Part shown: in pieces, positions 41,753-50,018 of the stretch
Position numbering within the stretch: the first letter of the stretch is position 1
Layout: each line of letters starts with the position of its first letter
IMG/VR virus record: IMGVR_UViG_3300042514_000542
Coordinates: 142,591 to 206,590 of that record
Source: a virus
Reading direction: 5' to 3' (one strand)
DNA: 64,000 nt
Position numbers and translations under genes: made by a program
Notes under the pieces: generated by a model
What the model was told of the DNA's origin: nothing
Seen by the model: the letters and a program-made list of their open reading frames with translations, nothing else
Databases searched by the model: none

Positions 41753-42249
41753 AAAAGTTTACTCAAAAAGAATTGTTGAATGAGGGGTTTTGGGACAGTT
41801 TTCCAGCTAGAGTTCTTAAGGGTGCTGCTGTTGTTGGTAAATTTGCGACTAAGACACTCGCACCTGAAATATACAACCCTATCTCCAGTGTGGTGTCGGG
41901 AATTAAAGATCTAAATCAACAATTGATTAAAGCTACCACACCAGAGGCTTCATATATAATAAATAAATTGGCGAATCAAGGATATTCAATAGTTGGTGAT
42001 ATTGGTAAGATTAAAATGAGACAAGGGGATGATAAACAATTGTATAAAGTATCAGTTGTAATAAGACAAAATTTTATCAGTTCTGGAGAACCCAATCCTC
42101 AAAAAATATTCTTAGTGGACAAAGATGGTAATATAGTAAGAGATTTAAGTGCTAAAAACGCCGCAAAGGGTGGGAAAAAACCACAAAAACAAAGAGTTTC
42201 ACCAGTTGTAACAAATCCACAAACCAAAAAAGTTCCACCGAAACCTTGA
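41749..42249 (+). CDS. Putative internal head protein
   Basis: 166 aa. N-terminus MKKFTQKELLNEGFWDSFPA fits the targeting/cleavage pattern exactly (LLNE/G, the preferred T4 gp21 form). A mid region with beta strands follows (LYKVSVVIRQNFIS), and a basic Pro/Lys-rich tail (AAKGGKKPQKQRV, KKVPPKP). Overlaps the protease gene by 4 nt. No family recognised. Confidence 0.6.
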   Translation: MKKFTQKELLNEGFWDSFPARVLKGAAVVGKFATKTLAPEIYNPISSVVSGIKDLNQQLIKATTPEASYIINKLANQGYSIVGDIGKIKMRQGDDKQLYKVSVVIRQNFISSGEPNPQKIFLVDKDGNIVRDLSAKNAAKGGKKPQKQRVSPVVTNPQTKKVPPKP

Positions 42250-42273
42250 CATAATAGACCTGTCTGATATTGT
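42246..42273 (+). promoter_or_regulatory. Possible sigma70-like promoter
   Basis: TTGACA (42246-42251), 16-nt spacer, TATTGT (42268-42273), 10 nt before the ATG at 42284. Confidence 0.4.
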
Positions 42274-42283
42274 TCTAGTTGTT

Positions 42284-42532
42284 ATGAACAAAATTGAAGC
42301 TAAAAAGTTTGGTGAAGTGTATGTTGCTACCGATGGTGAGAGATCTGCAATTGGTAAGACCGAGGAAGACGCAATTAAAGCTATTGAGGATATGCAAGCA
42401 CTAGCACAGGCCGCTATTGATGAGCAAACATCTAAGAGCAATGCCGCCCCCCTAGAAAATTCTAAGGAGGGACATCCGTTCGATCCATTTGGTGGAACTT
42501 CTTGGTCTGGAAAACGTAATAGTTTTGACTAA
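42284..42532 (+). CDS. Small hypothetical protein
   Basis: 82 aa: beta-beta-alpha start (KKFGEVYVATDGERSAIGKT), a helix EDAIKAIEDMQALAQAAIDE, and a polar tail with PFDPFGGTSW. The first 45 residues resemble the small beta-beta-alpha fold of HicB-type or phage accessory proteins, without certainty. Its last 4 nt overlap the convergent phoH gene. Confidence 0.5.
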   Translation: MNKIEAKKFGEVYVATDGERSAIGKTEEDAIKAIEDMQALAQAAIDEQTSKSNAAPLENSKEGHPFDPFGGTSWSGKRNSFD

Positions 42533-43266
42533 ACGCCCAAAACTTGGGTGATATGTTTGAGCAACGGTGATCTAACAATATCTGTCACATCAAATTCGAC
42601 ACAATGGATGTTATTTTTTCTTGAAAACTCTGTATCGAATAAATCGAAGACATCCGAGAAACCTGAATCTCTAATATCCTTTTGCTTACCATCACCACAA
42701 ATAATATATTTGGTTCCTCTACCAAATCTTGTTAAGATTGTGGTTAATTCAGATCTGGTGGCATTTTGAGCTTCATCAAATATGACAATAGAATTGTTGA
42801 ATGTTAAACCACGGGCAAAGTTAACAGGTATAGCTTTGATATATTCCTGTTCAATCATAGCATTGTAAGATGCTTTATCAGTGGTTTCCAAACATTTTTC
42901 ATTTAGAACCATTGTATATGCTGCAAACTTTTCGTTTTCATCACCCTTTAGATATCCCATAGAACGGGAAGCACTCTCAATGACAGTTCTGATATAAATG
43001 ATCTTATCAGCCTTACGTTCCTTTAACATTTCCAAGGCAGAAAACACGGCACAATATGATTTTGCGGAACCTGCTGGTCCATCTAGAAGAACCATATTCG
43101 TCTTATCATTTTTCACCAAATCTATAAAAGATTTTTGACGATCTGTTAGGGGAAATTGCTTTTTAATAGTTATATTAGAACAATCAAAGTTCTGTTTATA
43201 GTTTTTATTGAATTCATCGGTTATATCCACTTCCTTCCTCTTGCGAGGTGCGCTTTTCTTTTGCAT
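42529..43266 (-). CDS. phoH: PhoH-like ATPase
   Basis: 245 aa. Common in T4-like and other marine/freshwater phages; exact role unknown, with RNA-helicase/NTPase activity proposed. LTDRQKSFIDLV, Walker A LLDGPAGSAKS near residue 60, KIIYIRTVIESASRSMGYLKG near 89-109, Walker B SIVIFDEAQNA near 162 and ICGDGKQKD near 194 are the family motifs. Start at 43266; a TAAATA lies 7 nt upstream. Divergent from the nucleotide kinase at 43329. Confidence 0.9.
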   Translation of the reverse strand: MQKKSAPRKRKEVDITDEFNKNYKQNFDCSNITIKKQFPLTDRQKSFIDLVKNDKTNMVLLDGPAGSAKSYCAVFSALEMLKERKADKIIYIRTVIESASRSMGYLKGDENEKFAAYTMVLNEKCLETTDKASYNAMIEQEYIKAIPVNFARGLTFNNSIVIFDEAQNATRSELTTILTRFGRGTKYIICGDGKQKDIRDSGFSDVFDLFDTEFSRKNNIHCVEFDVTDIVRSPLLKHITQVLGV

Positions 43267-43273
43267 TCATTAT

Positions 43274-43279
43274 TATTTA
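43274..43279 (-). promoter_or_regulatory. Late-promoter-like TAAATA (minus), 7 nt before ATG
   Basis: On the minus strand, 7 nt before the phoH ATG at 43266 and 3 nt before an out-of-frame ATG. Confidence 0.4.
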
Positions 43280-43294
43280 ATATATTTTAGTGAA

Positions 43295-43322
43295 TTGACA
43301 AATTAAAAATAAATGTTAAATT
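43295..43322 (+). promoter_or_regulatory. Sigma70-like promoter placing +1 near the ATG
   Basis: TTGACA, 16-nt spacer, TAAATT, then 6 nt to the ATG at 43329. This predicts a nearly leaderless early mRNA for the kinase and sugar genes. Confidence 0.6.
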
Positions 43323-43328
43323 ATTAAC

Positions 43329-44057
43329 ATGAGGATAGCAATATCAGGCACGGCAAATTCCGGTAAAACTACATTAATCGATGCATTTAAAAATCGATGG
43401 CCGATGTATACAACACCATCGAAGACATATAGAGATGTAATTAAGGAGAATAATTTAGAACATTCATCCAATACAAATGACGATTCACAATTGTTAATTC
43501 TAAATTGGATGATGGAGGAGCAGAAAAAGTATAATAAAGATTCGTATGTCATCTATGATAGATGTCCATGGGATAATTTAGCATATACATTACAGGGAAA
43601 TGCATTAGATAAAATTTCAGATACAGTTACAGCCGCAACTATTTCCTTTGTTAAGGAATCCATGAAGGATCTTGATATTATTTTCTGGCTGAAGTATAAT
43701 CCAGCTATTAAAGTCGTAGAAGATGGGCTTAGAGATGCTAATGAAGCATATATCAAACAAACAGATCAGGTATTCCAAGGATTATTTGATCAGTATATGG
43801 ATAATCTTGAAGAGGACGTATTCTACCCGAAAGATGACTGCCCTGCAATCGTTTGTATCGATGAACACTTTTCTACAGTTGATGATAGATTAATGTTTAT
43901 TGGTGAATTTTTAGACCGTAAAGGTGATTTGATTGATGGGGAGAGTATGCTATCCGAAGAAAACCTGTCGATCTTAGAAGGAATTTTAGGTGATCAAGGT
44001 CGTGAAAAGGAAAACGAAGATAGAATTAATAAAATCATTAAAGAATTTAAGAAATGA
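43329..44057 (+). CDS. P-loop nucleotide/nucleoside kinase
   Basis: 242 aa. Walker A GTANSGKTT at residues 6-14 and YVIYDRCPWDNLAYTL near 76-91 (the DR-containing strand seen in deoxynucleoside and dTMP kinases) indicate a P-loop kinase of the thymidylate/AAA_28 type. Residues 105-140 (FVKESMKDLDIIFWLKYNPA) fit the lid and Walker B strand. The C-terminal helix is charged. Probably supplies nucleotides or modifies a sugar precursor; the substrate is not evident. It overlaps the first glycosyltransferase gene by 4 nt. Confidence 0.7.
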   Translation: MRIAISGTANSGKTTLIDAFKNRWPMYTTPSKTYRDVIKENNLEHSSNTNDDSQLLILNWMMEEQKKYNKDSYVIYDRCPWDNLAYTLQGNALDKISDTVTAATISFVKESMKDLDIIFWLKYNPAIKVVEDGLRDANEAYIKQTDQVFQGLFDQYMDNLEEDVFYPKDDCPAIVCIDEHFSTVDDRLMFIGEFLDRKGDLIDGESMLSEENLSILEGILGDQGREKENEDRINKIIKEFKK

Positions 44058-44881
44058 TTAACAAAAAAGAAACCATTGGTGTTGGTATTATAACCAAAGA
44101 CCGTCAACACCTTTTAAAAACTCTCATAAAAAGTCTCAAAGAGTGCGATTGGGATGAAATTGTCATTATAAACGATGGAAATAAAATTGAAGTAGATGGG
44201 TGGAATCATTGGTGTTATCATTATATTCAGAGAAATGATACAAATTTGGGGGTTGGTATATCAAAAAATAAAGCATTGAAATATCTTCTAGATATGGGAT
44301 GTGATCATATCTTTTTAATTGAAGATGACATCTTTATTAAAGATGGATCAGTTTTTGAAAAATATATTGAGACATCTAAAAAGACTGGTATTCAACATTT
44401 AAATTTCTCTCAACATGGGAGAATGAACAAAAAATGGCCAAATACAACACCAAATCCAAGAGTAGTCATAGATTATGGTGATGTTAAATTACCACTATAC
44501 CCTCATTGTGTTGGTGCATTCTCATATTATTCTAGAAAATGTTTGGAGATTGCTGGACTTATGGACGAGCGATATTTCAATGCTTGTGAACACGTTGATC
44601 ACACTTTAGAAATTATCAAAGCTGGGATACATCCACCATTTTGGTATTTTGCCGATATTGAAAATTCTTGGGAATATTTGGGTGATGAGGAATGGTCTAT
44701 TGAAAAATCAACCATATCATCTAATCCAAATCATAAACAAATGATGAAAGATGCCGATGTAATTTTTAGAGAGAAACATGGTTGCGTTCCGGGTGAGATT
44801 AAACTACTTGGAATTGATGAGGTTGGTAAAACTTTAAAACGTATTAAAAATGGGTATGGATCTGACAATAGTAACATGTAA
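44054..44881 (+). CDS. Family 2-type glycosyltransferase
   Basis: 275 aa GT-A protein. VGIITKDRQHLLKTLIKSLK near residues 9-28, DEIVIINDGN near 34, NKALKYLLDMGCDHIFLIEDD near 73-93 with LIEDD as the DxD-type motif. The C-terminal region CEHVDHTLEIIKAGI matches the usual acceptor helix. First of a co-oriented cluster of sugar-transfer genes extending to 50003. Acceptor unknown: virion glycoprotein, modified DNA base or host surface glycan. Confidence 0.8.
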   Translation: MINKKETIGVGIITKDRQHLLKTLIKSLKECDWDEIVIINDGNKIEVDGWNHWCYHYIQRNDTNLGVGISKNKALKYLLDMGCDHIFLIEDDIFIKDGSVFEKYIETSKKTGIQHLNFSQHGRMNKKWPNTTPNPRVVIDYGDVKLPLYPHCVGAFSYYSRKCLEIAGLMDERYFNACEHVDHTLEIIKAGIHPPFWYFADIENSWEYLGDEEWSIEKSTISSNPNHKQMMKDADVIFREKHGCVPGEIKLLGIDEVGKTLKRIKNGYGSDNSNM

Positions 44882-45557
44882 TTATGATACACCTGATTTA
44901 ATTACCAATTTAATGGTGTCTCTCGCTAATACTTGTGATGATATTCCTTATATGTTGGTTATAAGCACAGGAAAATATCCGCTTTTAAACCCAATGAAAC
45001 CGTTATGGCACAACCATAACATTCCACACACATCTCATGGAGATGCTGTTAATGAGGCTTTCAGTTTAGTAAAAACTAGATATATGTTGTTGGTCGATTC
45101 TGATGTTTTATTTCTCAAGGACTTCTATGAGCCATATGAAAAATTCAAAGAGGGTAGATTTGCATTGATGGGTGAAGTTGTTGGTGATCGTGGCGGAAAG
45201 TTAATATATCCTAGAGTTAATCCATGGTTCTGTTTTATTGATTTGGAGCAACTCAAAGAACACAACATTAAATTCTATGACCATTACCGAACCAAAGAAA
45301 TCAAATCTGAAAAGATATATGATATTGGATCTACAATGTTTGAGGATGTTATAAACGCTGGACTAACAATCGGCAATGCCAATATGGAAAATAAATATTT
45401 TAAACACTATGAGGGTATGTCGTGGAGGGTTCAGAAATACAACCCAAACGATGTGGATACTGACATCGATATCGGAGGAACCCACAATAACAAAGCGTTA
45501 TATGATTATGGTCTGAAAGTCAGAGAACAATATGAAAGGGATGTGGTTAAATTATGA
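44850..45557 (+). CDS. GT-A type glycosyltransferase
   Basis: 235 aa. MDLTIVTCNYDTPDLITNLM near the N-terminus and ARYMLLVDSDVLFL-type segment near residues 75-88 (LVDSDV is the DxD site) define a GT2-like fold; the C-terminal region carries a KHYEGMSWRVQKYNP loop. The ATG at 44850 overlaps the previous gene by 32 nt; ATG 44856 is possible. Overlaps the next gene by 4 nt. Confidence 0.7.
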   Translation: MGMDLTIVTCNYDTPDLITNLMVSLANTCDDIPYMLVISTGKYPLLNPMKPLWHNHNIPHTSHGDAVNEAFSLVKTRYMLLVDSDVLFLKDFYEPYEKFKEGRFALMGEVVGDRGGKLIYPRVNPWFCFIDLEQLKEHNIKFYDHYRTKEIKSEKIYDIGSTMFEDVINAGLTIGNANMENKYFKHYEGMSWRVQKYNPNDVDTDIDIGGTHNNKALYDYGLKVREQYERDVVKL

Positions 45558-46303
45558 AGAATACAACATTTATTATTCACTTTAGACGAGATTGCGAGGA
45601 TAGAATTTTCAATTTAAAAACTATTTTAAAATATTTATATTCCAATAATCCTCTTGAAATAATTGTCATCAACGATGATAATGTTGTAGACCCAATCATG
45701 AAATGGGTAAAGACCGAGTATCCAACAATAAAATTGTTGTTTTGTGAAAATGAAGATGAATTTAAAAAATCTTATTGTTTTAATATGTCAGCATTACAAT
45801 CAACTGGCGATGTGTTATGTTTTTATGATGTTGATGTTTTAGTATCTCAAGCACAATTAGAAGAATCTCAAAATTTAATTTTGAGTGGACAAGCGGATCA
45901 CGTATACCCATTTAATGGAATTTTTATAGATGTTAAAAAGAAATTTTTTCCTATGTTTATTGACACATTTAATTTTGTCACCCTAAACAATGAGGTAACA
46001 GATACAACTTTAGGATTTTACAATGGAAATATAAATATTATATCTGATAAATCACCAGGAGGATGTAATTTAATATCAAAAAAAGCATTTCAAAAAATTG
46101 GGGGATATGATGAAAATTTCATTGGGTGGGGGTTTGAAGATACCGATTTCAGGGAAAGATCCAAGAAGAAAAATAATGTTCGGTATTTAGAGGGGGATAA
46201 GTATTTATATCATTTAGAACACATAACCCATTGTGATCAAGATAGATCGCAACAACCATATTATGGTAACAATTACAAACAATTTATACTAAATCAAAAA
46301 TGA
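45554..46303 (+). CDS. Glycosyltransferase with galactosyltransferase-like C-terminus
   Basis: 249 aa. TTFIIHFRRDCEDRIFNLKT and EIIVINDDN form the nucleotide-binding half; LCFYDVDVLV near residues 92-101 holds the DxD motif. FQKIGGYDENFIGWGFEDTD near 179-198 is the GGxDExFxGWGxED signature of the GT7/GT27 C-terminal domain. Overlaps both neighbours by 4 nt. Confidence 0.8.
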   Translation: MKNTTFIIHFRRDCEDRIFNLKTILKYLYSNNPLEIIVINDDNVVDPIMKWVKTEYPTIKLLFCENEDEFKKSYCFNMSALQSTGDVLCFYDVDVLVSQAQLEESQNLILSGQADHVYPFNGIFIDVKKKFFPMFIDTFNFVTLNNEVTDTTLGFYNGNINIISDKSPGGCNLISKKAFQKIGGYDENFIGWGFEDTDFRERSKKKNNVRYLEGDKYLYHLEHITHCDQDRSQQPYYGNNYKQFILNQK

Positions 46304-47571
46304 ACACTAAAACATATGTACAAATAGGTGCGAATGTAGGAAACGATGATTTTTATGCGAAAGTTAAAAACTTAACTGAACCATCGATAATACATTTGAT
46401 AGAACCGAACATTACCTTACATTCAGAACTACTTAAATGTTATGAAGAGTTAAGTAAATTGCATAATATTAGTGTTCATGGTTATGGAATTTCAAATAAA
46501 TCGGAACATGTATGTTTAAATCTATATGATAACTCTGGATTATCATCGATTATAAATAGGAAATCATATAGTCATAAAACAACAGCTATCGATATTGTAT
46601 GTAAGTCATTCGATGTTTTTTGCGAGGATAATCAAATATCACATATAGATTATTTATGTATAGATACGGAAGGATTGGATTATGAGATTTTAAATAGTAT
46701 TGACATAAACAGAATCAATATAGATGTTATTGAATTTGAAGAATGGCCGTATGAAAACGATGACGATAATGACAATTATAAGACTGGTGTGACATTTTTA
46801 CAATGTGAAGTTTTACCTAAATATAAAAATTATATCCTCGATAAACTTATTATCGGAGATATGCCAAGTTTTAGGTTAACAAAAAAGAAACTTTCTATTG
46901 CATTTACAACATTTAATAGTAGTCAATTCATTGTAGATGCATTATCTAATATTATATATAATGATATAGTTGATGAAATTATTATATCAGATGATAATTC
47001 GGATGATATAACAACTCTTAAAGAAATAATAAATAATTTCAACTGTCCAAAAATAAAATTATTCACACATGAATATCATTTAAATGCTAGTGTAAATAAA
47101 TATAAAGCTGTAATGTATTGTAAAAACGAATATGTTGCGTTAATAGATAGTGATAATGTTATTGATAATAGATACATTGATTTGATAGATTTTAAATATG
47201 ATGGTATACAAATGCCATCATATGCTAGTCCGAATTTCGATTATAGTAGTTTAGTTGGTGAGTATGACTTAGAGAGTATTAAATGGTTGATGAATAGTCC
47301 AAAACGAGATTTAACTTTACAATGTCTGAATACAGGGAATTATATTTTTCCAAAGTTTAGATATTTAGAAATAGCTAATAATGCATTAGAATTTAAATCA
47401 TATGGGGTTGATGTTTTTTATATATCTTGTTTATGGTTGCATTCTAATTATAATATAAAAATACTCAAGGGGTTAGAATATTTTCATAGATTAAGACCGG
47501 ATAGTTTGTGGATGAAAACCTCGAACGATAGTAATATAGTGATGGGGGAACTGATCAATAAATATTTATGA
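46300..47571 (+). CDS. Fusion of FkbM methyltransferase and GT2 glycosyltransferase
   Basis: 423 aa in two parts. Residues 1-180 are an FkbM-type SAM-dependent methyltransferase: YVQIGANVGNDDF near 6-18 (SAM loop), IIHLIEPNITLH and HIDYLCIDTEGLDYEILNSI near 119-138. Residues 195-423 are a family-2 glycosyltransferase: KLSIAFTTFNSSQFIVDALS, DEIIISDDNSDD and YVALIDSDNVID near 278-289. It would add and methylate a sugar in coupled steps. The fusion is seen directly in one uninterrupted frame. Confidence 0.78.
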   Translation: MNTKTYVQIGANVGNDDFYAKVKNLTEPSIIHLIEPNITLHSELLKCYEELSKLHNISVHGYGISNKSEHVCLNLYDNSGLSSIINRKSYSHKTTAIDIVCKSFDVFCEDNQISHIDYLCIDTEGLDYEILNSIDINRINIDVIEFEEWPYENDDDNDNYKTGVTFLQCEVLPKYKNYILDKLIIGDMPSFRLTKKKLSIAFTTFNSSQFIVDALSNIIYNDIVDEIIISDDNSDDITTLKEIINNFNCPKIKLFTHEYHLNASVNKYKAVMYCKNEYVALIDSDNVIDNRYIDLIDFKYDGIQMPSYASPNFDYSSLVGEYDLESIKWLMNSPKRDLTLQCLNTGNYIFPKFRYLEIANNALEFKSYGVDVFYISCLWLHSNYNIKILKGLEYFHRLRPDSLWMKTSNDSNIVMGELINKYL

Positions 47572-47622
47572 ATAAACAATTAACCATCGGTACAATATTG
47601 GGTTTTAGAAAGAAAATATAAT

Positions 47623-48237
47623 ATGTTAATAGACTTCAATATATTAAAAGATAAGTATGGTATCACCACACATGGAGTGATACATGTTGGTATGCATAAA
47701 GCAGAGGAATATCCAATTTATAAAAACTGTGGGGTGGAAGAAATTATTTTTGTAGAGGCTAACCGAGATTTGGCGCATGGGTGGGTGAATGATGATCCTC
47801 ATTGTCATGTAGTCCATGCTGCGGTTTCAGATAAAGAAGAAATTATTAAATTCCACATCACCAATAATGGTGAAAGTTCCTCAATTTTAGAGTTGGGTGA
47901 TCATGCTAAGATATATCCACATATTGTAAATGTTGATACTGTTGAAATGAAGACCACCACATTAGATACGATTATTGAAAGGGTTGGTGTTTATAAGTTC
48001 GTATGGAATGTTTTAAATTTGGACATTCAGGGAGCAGAACTCAAGGCTATGAAGGGGCTAACCAATTGGGATAGTATTGAAGCCGTCTTCACTGAAGTAA
48101 ACTATAGAGAGATGTATAAGGGGTGTGGATTGGAACCGGAAGTTACCAAGTTTTTGGAGGATAAGGGATTTGAAAAGGTTGAAGAAGATGATACTGGATG
48201 TGGGTGGGGGGACGCACTATATATTAAAAAGAAATGA
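47623..48237 (+). CDS. FkbM-family methyltransferase
   Basis: 204 aa. GVIHVGMHKAEEYPIYKNCG near residues 19-38 is the SAM-binding loop, EIIFVEANRDLA the next strand, and VWNVLNLDIQGAELKAMKGL near 127-146 the FkbM acceptor-site signature (D.QG.E...L.G). Typically O-methylates sugars on polysaccharides or glycoproteins. It starts 51 nt after the fusion gene, with no regulatory motif seen in the gap, and overlaps the GT11 gene by 4 nt. Confidence 0.82.
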   Translation: MLIDFNILKDKYGITTHGVIHVGMHKAEEYPIYKNCGVEEIIFVEANRDLAHGWVNDDPHCHVVHAAVSDKEEIIKFHITNNGESSSILELGDHAKIYPHIVNVDTVEMKTTTLDTIIERVGVYKFVWNVLNLDIQGAELKAMKGLTNWDSIEAVFTEVNYREMYKGCGLEPEVTKFLEDKGFEKVEEDDTGCGWGDALYIKKK

Positions 48238-48992
48238 AAAATAAATGTTACGTTGATGTTAGTGGCGGTATTGGAAATCAGCTATTTAAGGTGGCTAATG
48301 GATATGCTTATAGCCAAAGGTATAATTTAGAGTTGGTTATAGATCCAACTAATTGGACAGCATCTCAAGGAACTAGTCCAATTCTATACCAATCCAATAT
48401 ATTTAAAAATTTTAACATTATCCCTAGAGGTGAAACTACAGAAATTCATGAAATATCCTTTAATTTTATGGAACTACCGAAATATGATTGGTCATATGGT
48501 GATATATCTCTACATGGTGGTTTTCAATCTCTGAAATATTTTGAAGATTATAAGGATGAGTTTATCAGTCTACTATGTTTACCGAAGGTAGATACATCAT
48601 TTATATCATCGGATGCTAATATAGCGTTTCATATTAGATTTGGTGATTATCAACATTATCCCAAAATATTTGGAGATATTACTAACTATTTCCATAAACA
48701 ATTTGAGAAGTTTTCTCCAGATTTTCAGATTAATGTATTTTCGGATTCTCCAGAATTAGTATTGAATAAATTCCGAAACTATAAATTTAATCTAATAAAA
48801 ACATCATCCGAGTTGAATGACTTGACTTTACTTTCTCTACATGATAGGATAGTTTGTAGTAACTCGACATTCTCTTGGTGGGCATCATTACTGGGTGCGA
48901 AAAAAGAATTGATTATCGTACCCGATAAATGGTTATTAGATCGAGATTGTAAAGATATATATTACGAAGGAATGATAAAAAATGAGTTTTAA
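48234..48992 (+). CDS. GT11 alpha-1,2-fucosyltransferase-like
   Basis: 252 aa (GT11 enzymes are about 290). VDVSGGIGNQLFKVANGYAY near residues 8-27 is the GGLGNQ(L/M)FQ.A motif; IAFHIRFGDYQHYP near 129 is the HxR.GDY donor site; SNSTFSWWASLLG near 206-218 is the characteristic C-terminal motif. GT11 enzymes transfer fucose from GDP-fucose in alpha-1,2 linkage, often on lipopolysaccharide. Donor and acceptor here are inferred. Confidence 0.85.
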   Translation: MKNKCYVDVSGGIGNQLFKVANGYAYSQRYNLELVIDPTNWTASQGTSPILYQSNIFKNFNIIPRGETTEIHEISFNFMELPKYDWSYGDISLHGGFQSLKYFEDYKDEFISLLCLPKVDTSFISSDANIAFHIRFGDYQHYPKIFGDITNYFHKQFEKFSPDFQINVFSDSPELVLNKFRNYKFNLIKTSSELNDLTLLSLHDRIVCSNSTFSWWASLLGAKKELIIVPDKWLLDRDCKDIYYEGMIKNEF

Positions 48993-49329
48993 AGCATCGA
49001 ACTACCTAATTTTCGACCAGTCTAAAAACGAACTGGATAATGAATTACTTGAGGAATTTAATCCTTGGATGACAACCAAAACATTCTCATTTTATAATGA
49101 TGGGGAATTCATTCATTATATCAATGATTTTTTGAATGGTAATACCAACATCTTCAAAACTAAAGAAGAACAATTTAAATATTATGAGAATGTCATTCCC
49201 AGACAGAAATTTAAAAGAATAACTTATATTAAGAAATCTAAAACCGAAAAAGTCGAAGAGTATCCAATTCCAGAATTTTACTCTAGGCGCGAGATCGACT
49301 TATTTGAAAATATAAATATCATCACATGA
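48982..49329 (+). CDS. Hypothetical protein in sugar cluster
   Basis: 115 aa, aromatic- and charge-rich (WMTTKTFSFYNDGEFIHYIN), not recognised. It overlaps the GT11 gene by 11 nt and the following glycosyltransferase by 4 nt, so it is part of the same translationally coupled cluster. Possibly an accessory subunit; no motif supports a specific activity. Confidence 0.5.
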   Translation: MSFKASNYLIFDQSKNELDNELLEEFNPWMTTKTFSFYNDGEFIHYINDFLNGNTNIFKTKEEQFKYYENVIPRQKFKRITYIKKSKTEKVEEYPIPEFYSRREIDLFENINIIT

Positions 49330-50003
49330 TAACTCTAATTACACCAACTGGCGGAAGACCTAAATCATTTGCATTGCTAGAAAAATATATGAGTAGGCAG
49401 TCAATGCCTTTCGATCAATGGATCGTAGTTGACGATTTTGAAACACCAACTCCATGTAATTTAGGACAAATGGTTATTCGTAGGCAACCCTTTTGGAAAC
49501 CTGGTGAAATGACCTTACCTTTAAATATATTAACCGCACTACCATGGGTTAGAGGGGAATATATATTGATCGTTGAGGATGATGACTGGTATAATCCTGA
49601 TTATATTAGAATAATGGTTGACCGATTGCAAAATTATGATCTAGTTGGTGGGGGTATTGCCCACTATTATAATGTGTCAACATTTCGTCATATAATACAC
49701 GGAAATACTCTAAATGCTAGTTTATGTGAAACCGGATTTAGACGAAGTGTTATGGATTCTATCGAGTCATGTATTCAATCTCACATCAATGAAATGTATG
49801 TTGATGGATATATATGGGATTTACCATTGAATAAATTAGTGTTCAATGACTCGGTTAATTGTATTGGTATAAAAGGTATGCCGGGTAGAGGGGGGCTTGG
49901 TCATGGACATCTAATTGATTTTGGATATCTAGACTCAACACCCTTCGATACATTACAAAAATGGATTGGGGATGATGTCAAATATTATAAAGATTTGCGA
50001 TGA
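49326..50003 (+). CDS. Family 2-type glycosyltransferase
   Basis: 225 aa. LITPTGGRPKSFALLEKYM near residues 4-22, QWIVVDDFETP near 32, and YILIVEDDDWYNPDYI near 79-94 (EDDDW is the DxD motif) are classical. GVPGRGGLGHGH-like segment (KGMPGRGGLGHGHLIDFG) near 190-207. Last plus-strand gene of the sugar cluster, convergent with 50019. Confidence 0.82.
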   Translation: MITLITPTGGRPKSFALLEKYMSRQSMPFDQWIVVDDFETPTPCNLGQMVIRRQPFWKPGEMTLPLNILTALPWVRGEYILIVEDDDWYNPDYIRIMVDRLQNYDLVGGGIAHYYNVSTFRHIIHGNTLNASLCETGFRRSVMDSIESCIQSHINEMYVDGYIWDLPLNKLVFNDSVNCIGIKGMPGRGGLGHGHLIDFGYLDSTPFDTLQKWIGDDVKYYKDLR

Positions 50004-50018
50004 TAGTTTACGTAACTA

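Noticed and set aside
44054-50003. Contaminating bacterial O-antigen operon
   Set aside because: Base composition matches the surrounding phage DNA, genes overlap in phage style, and both flanks are phage genes without a break.
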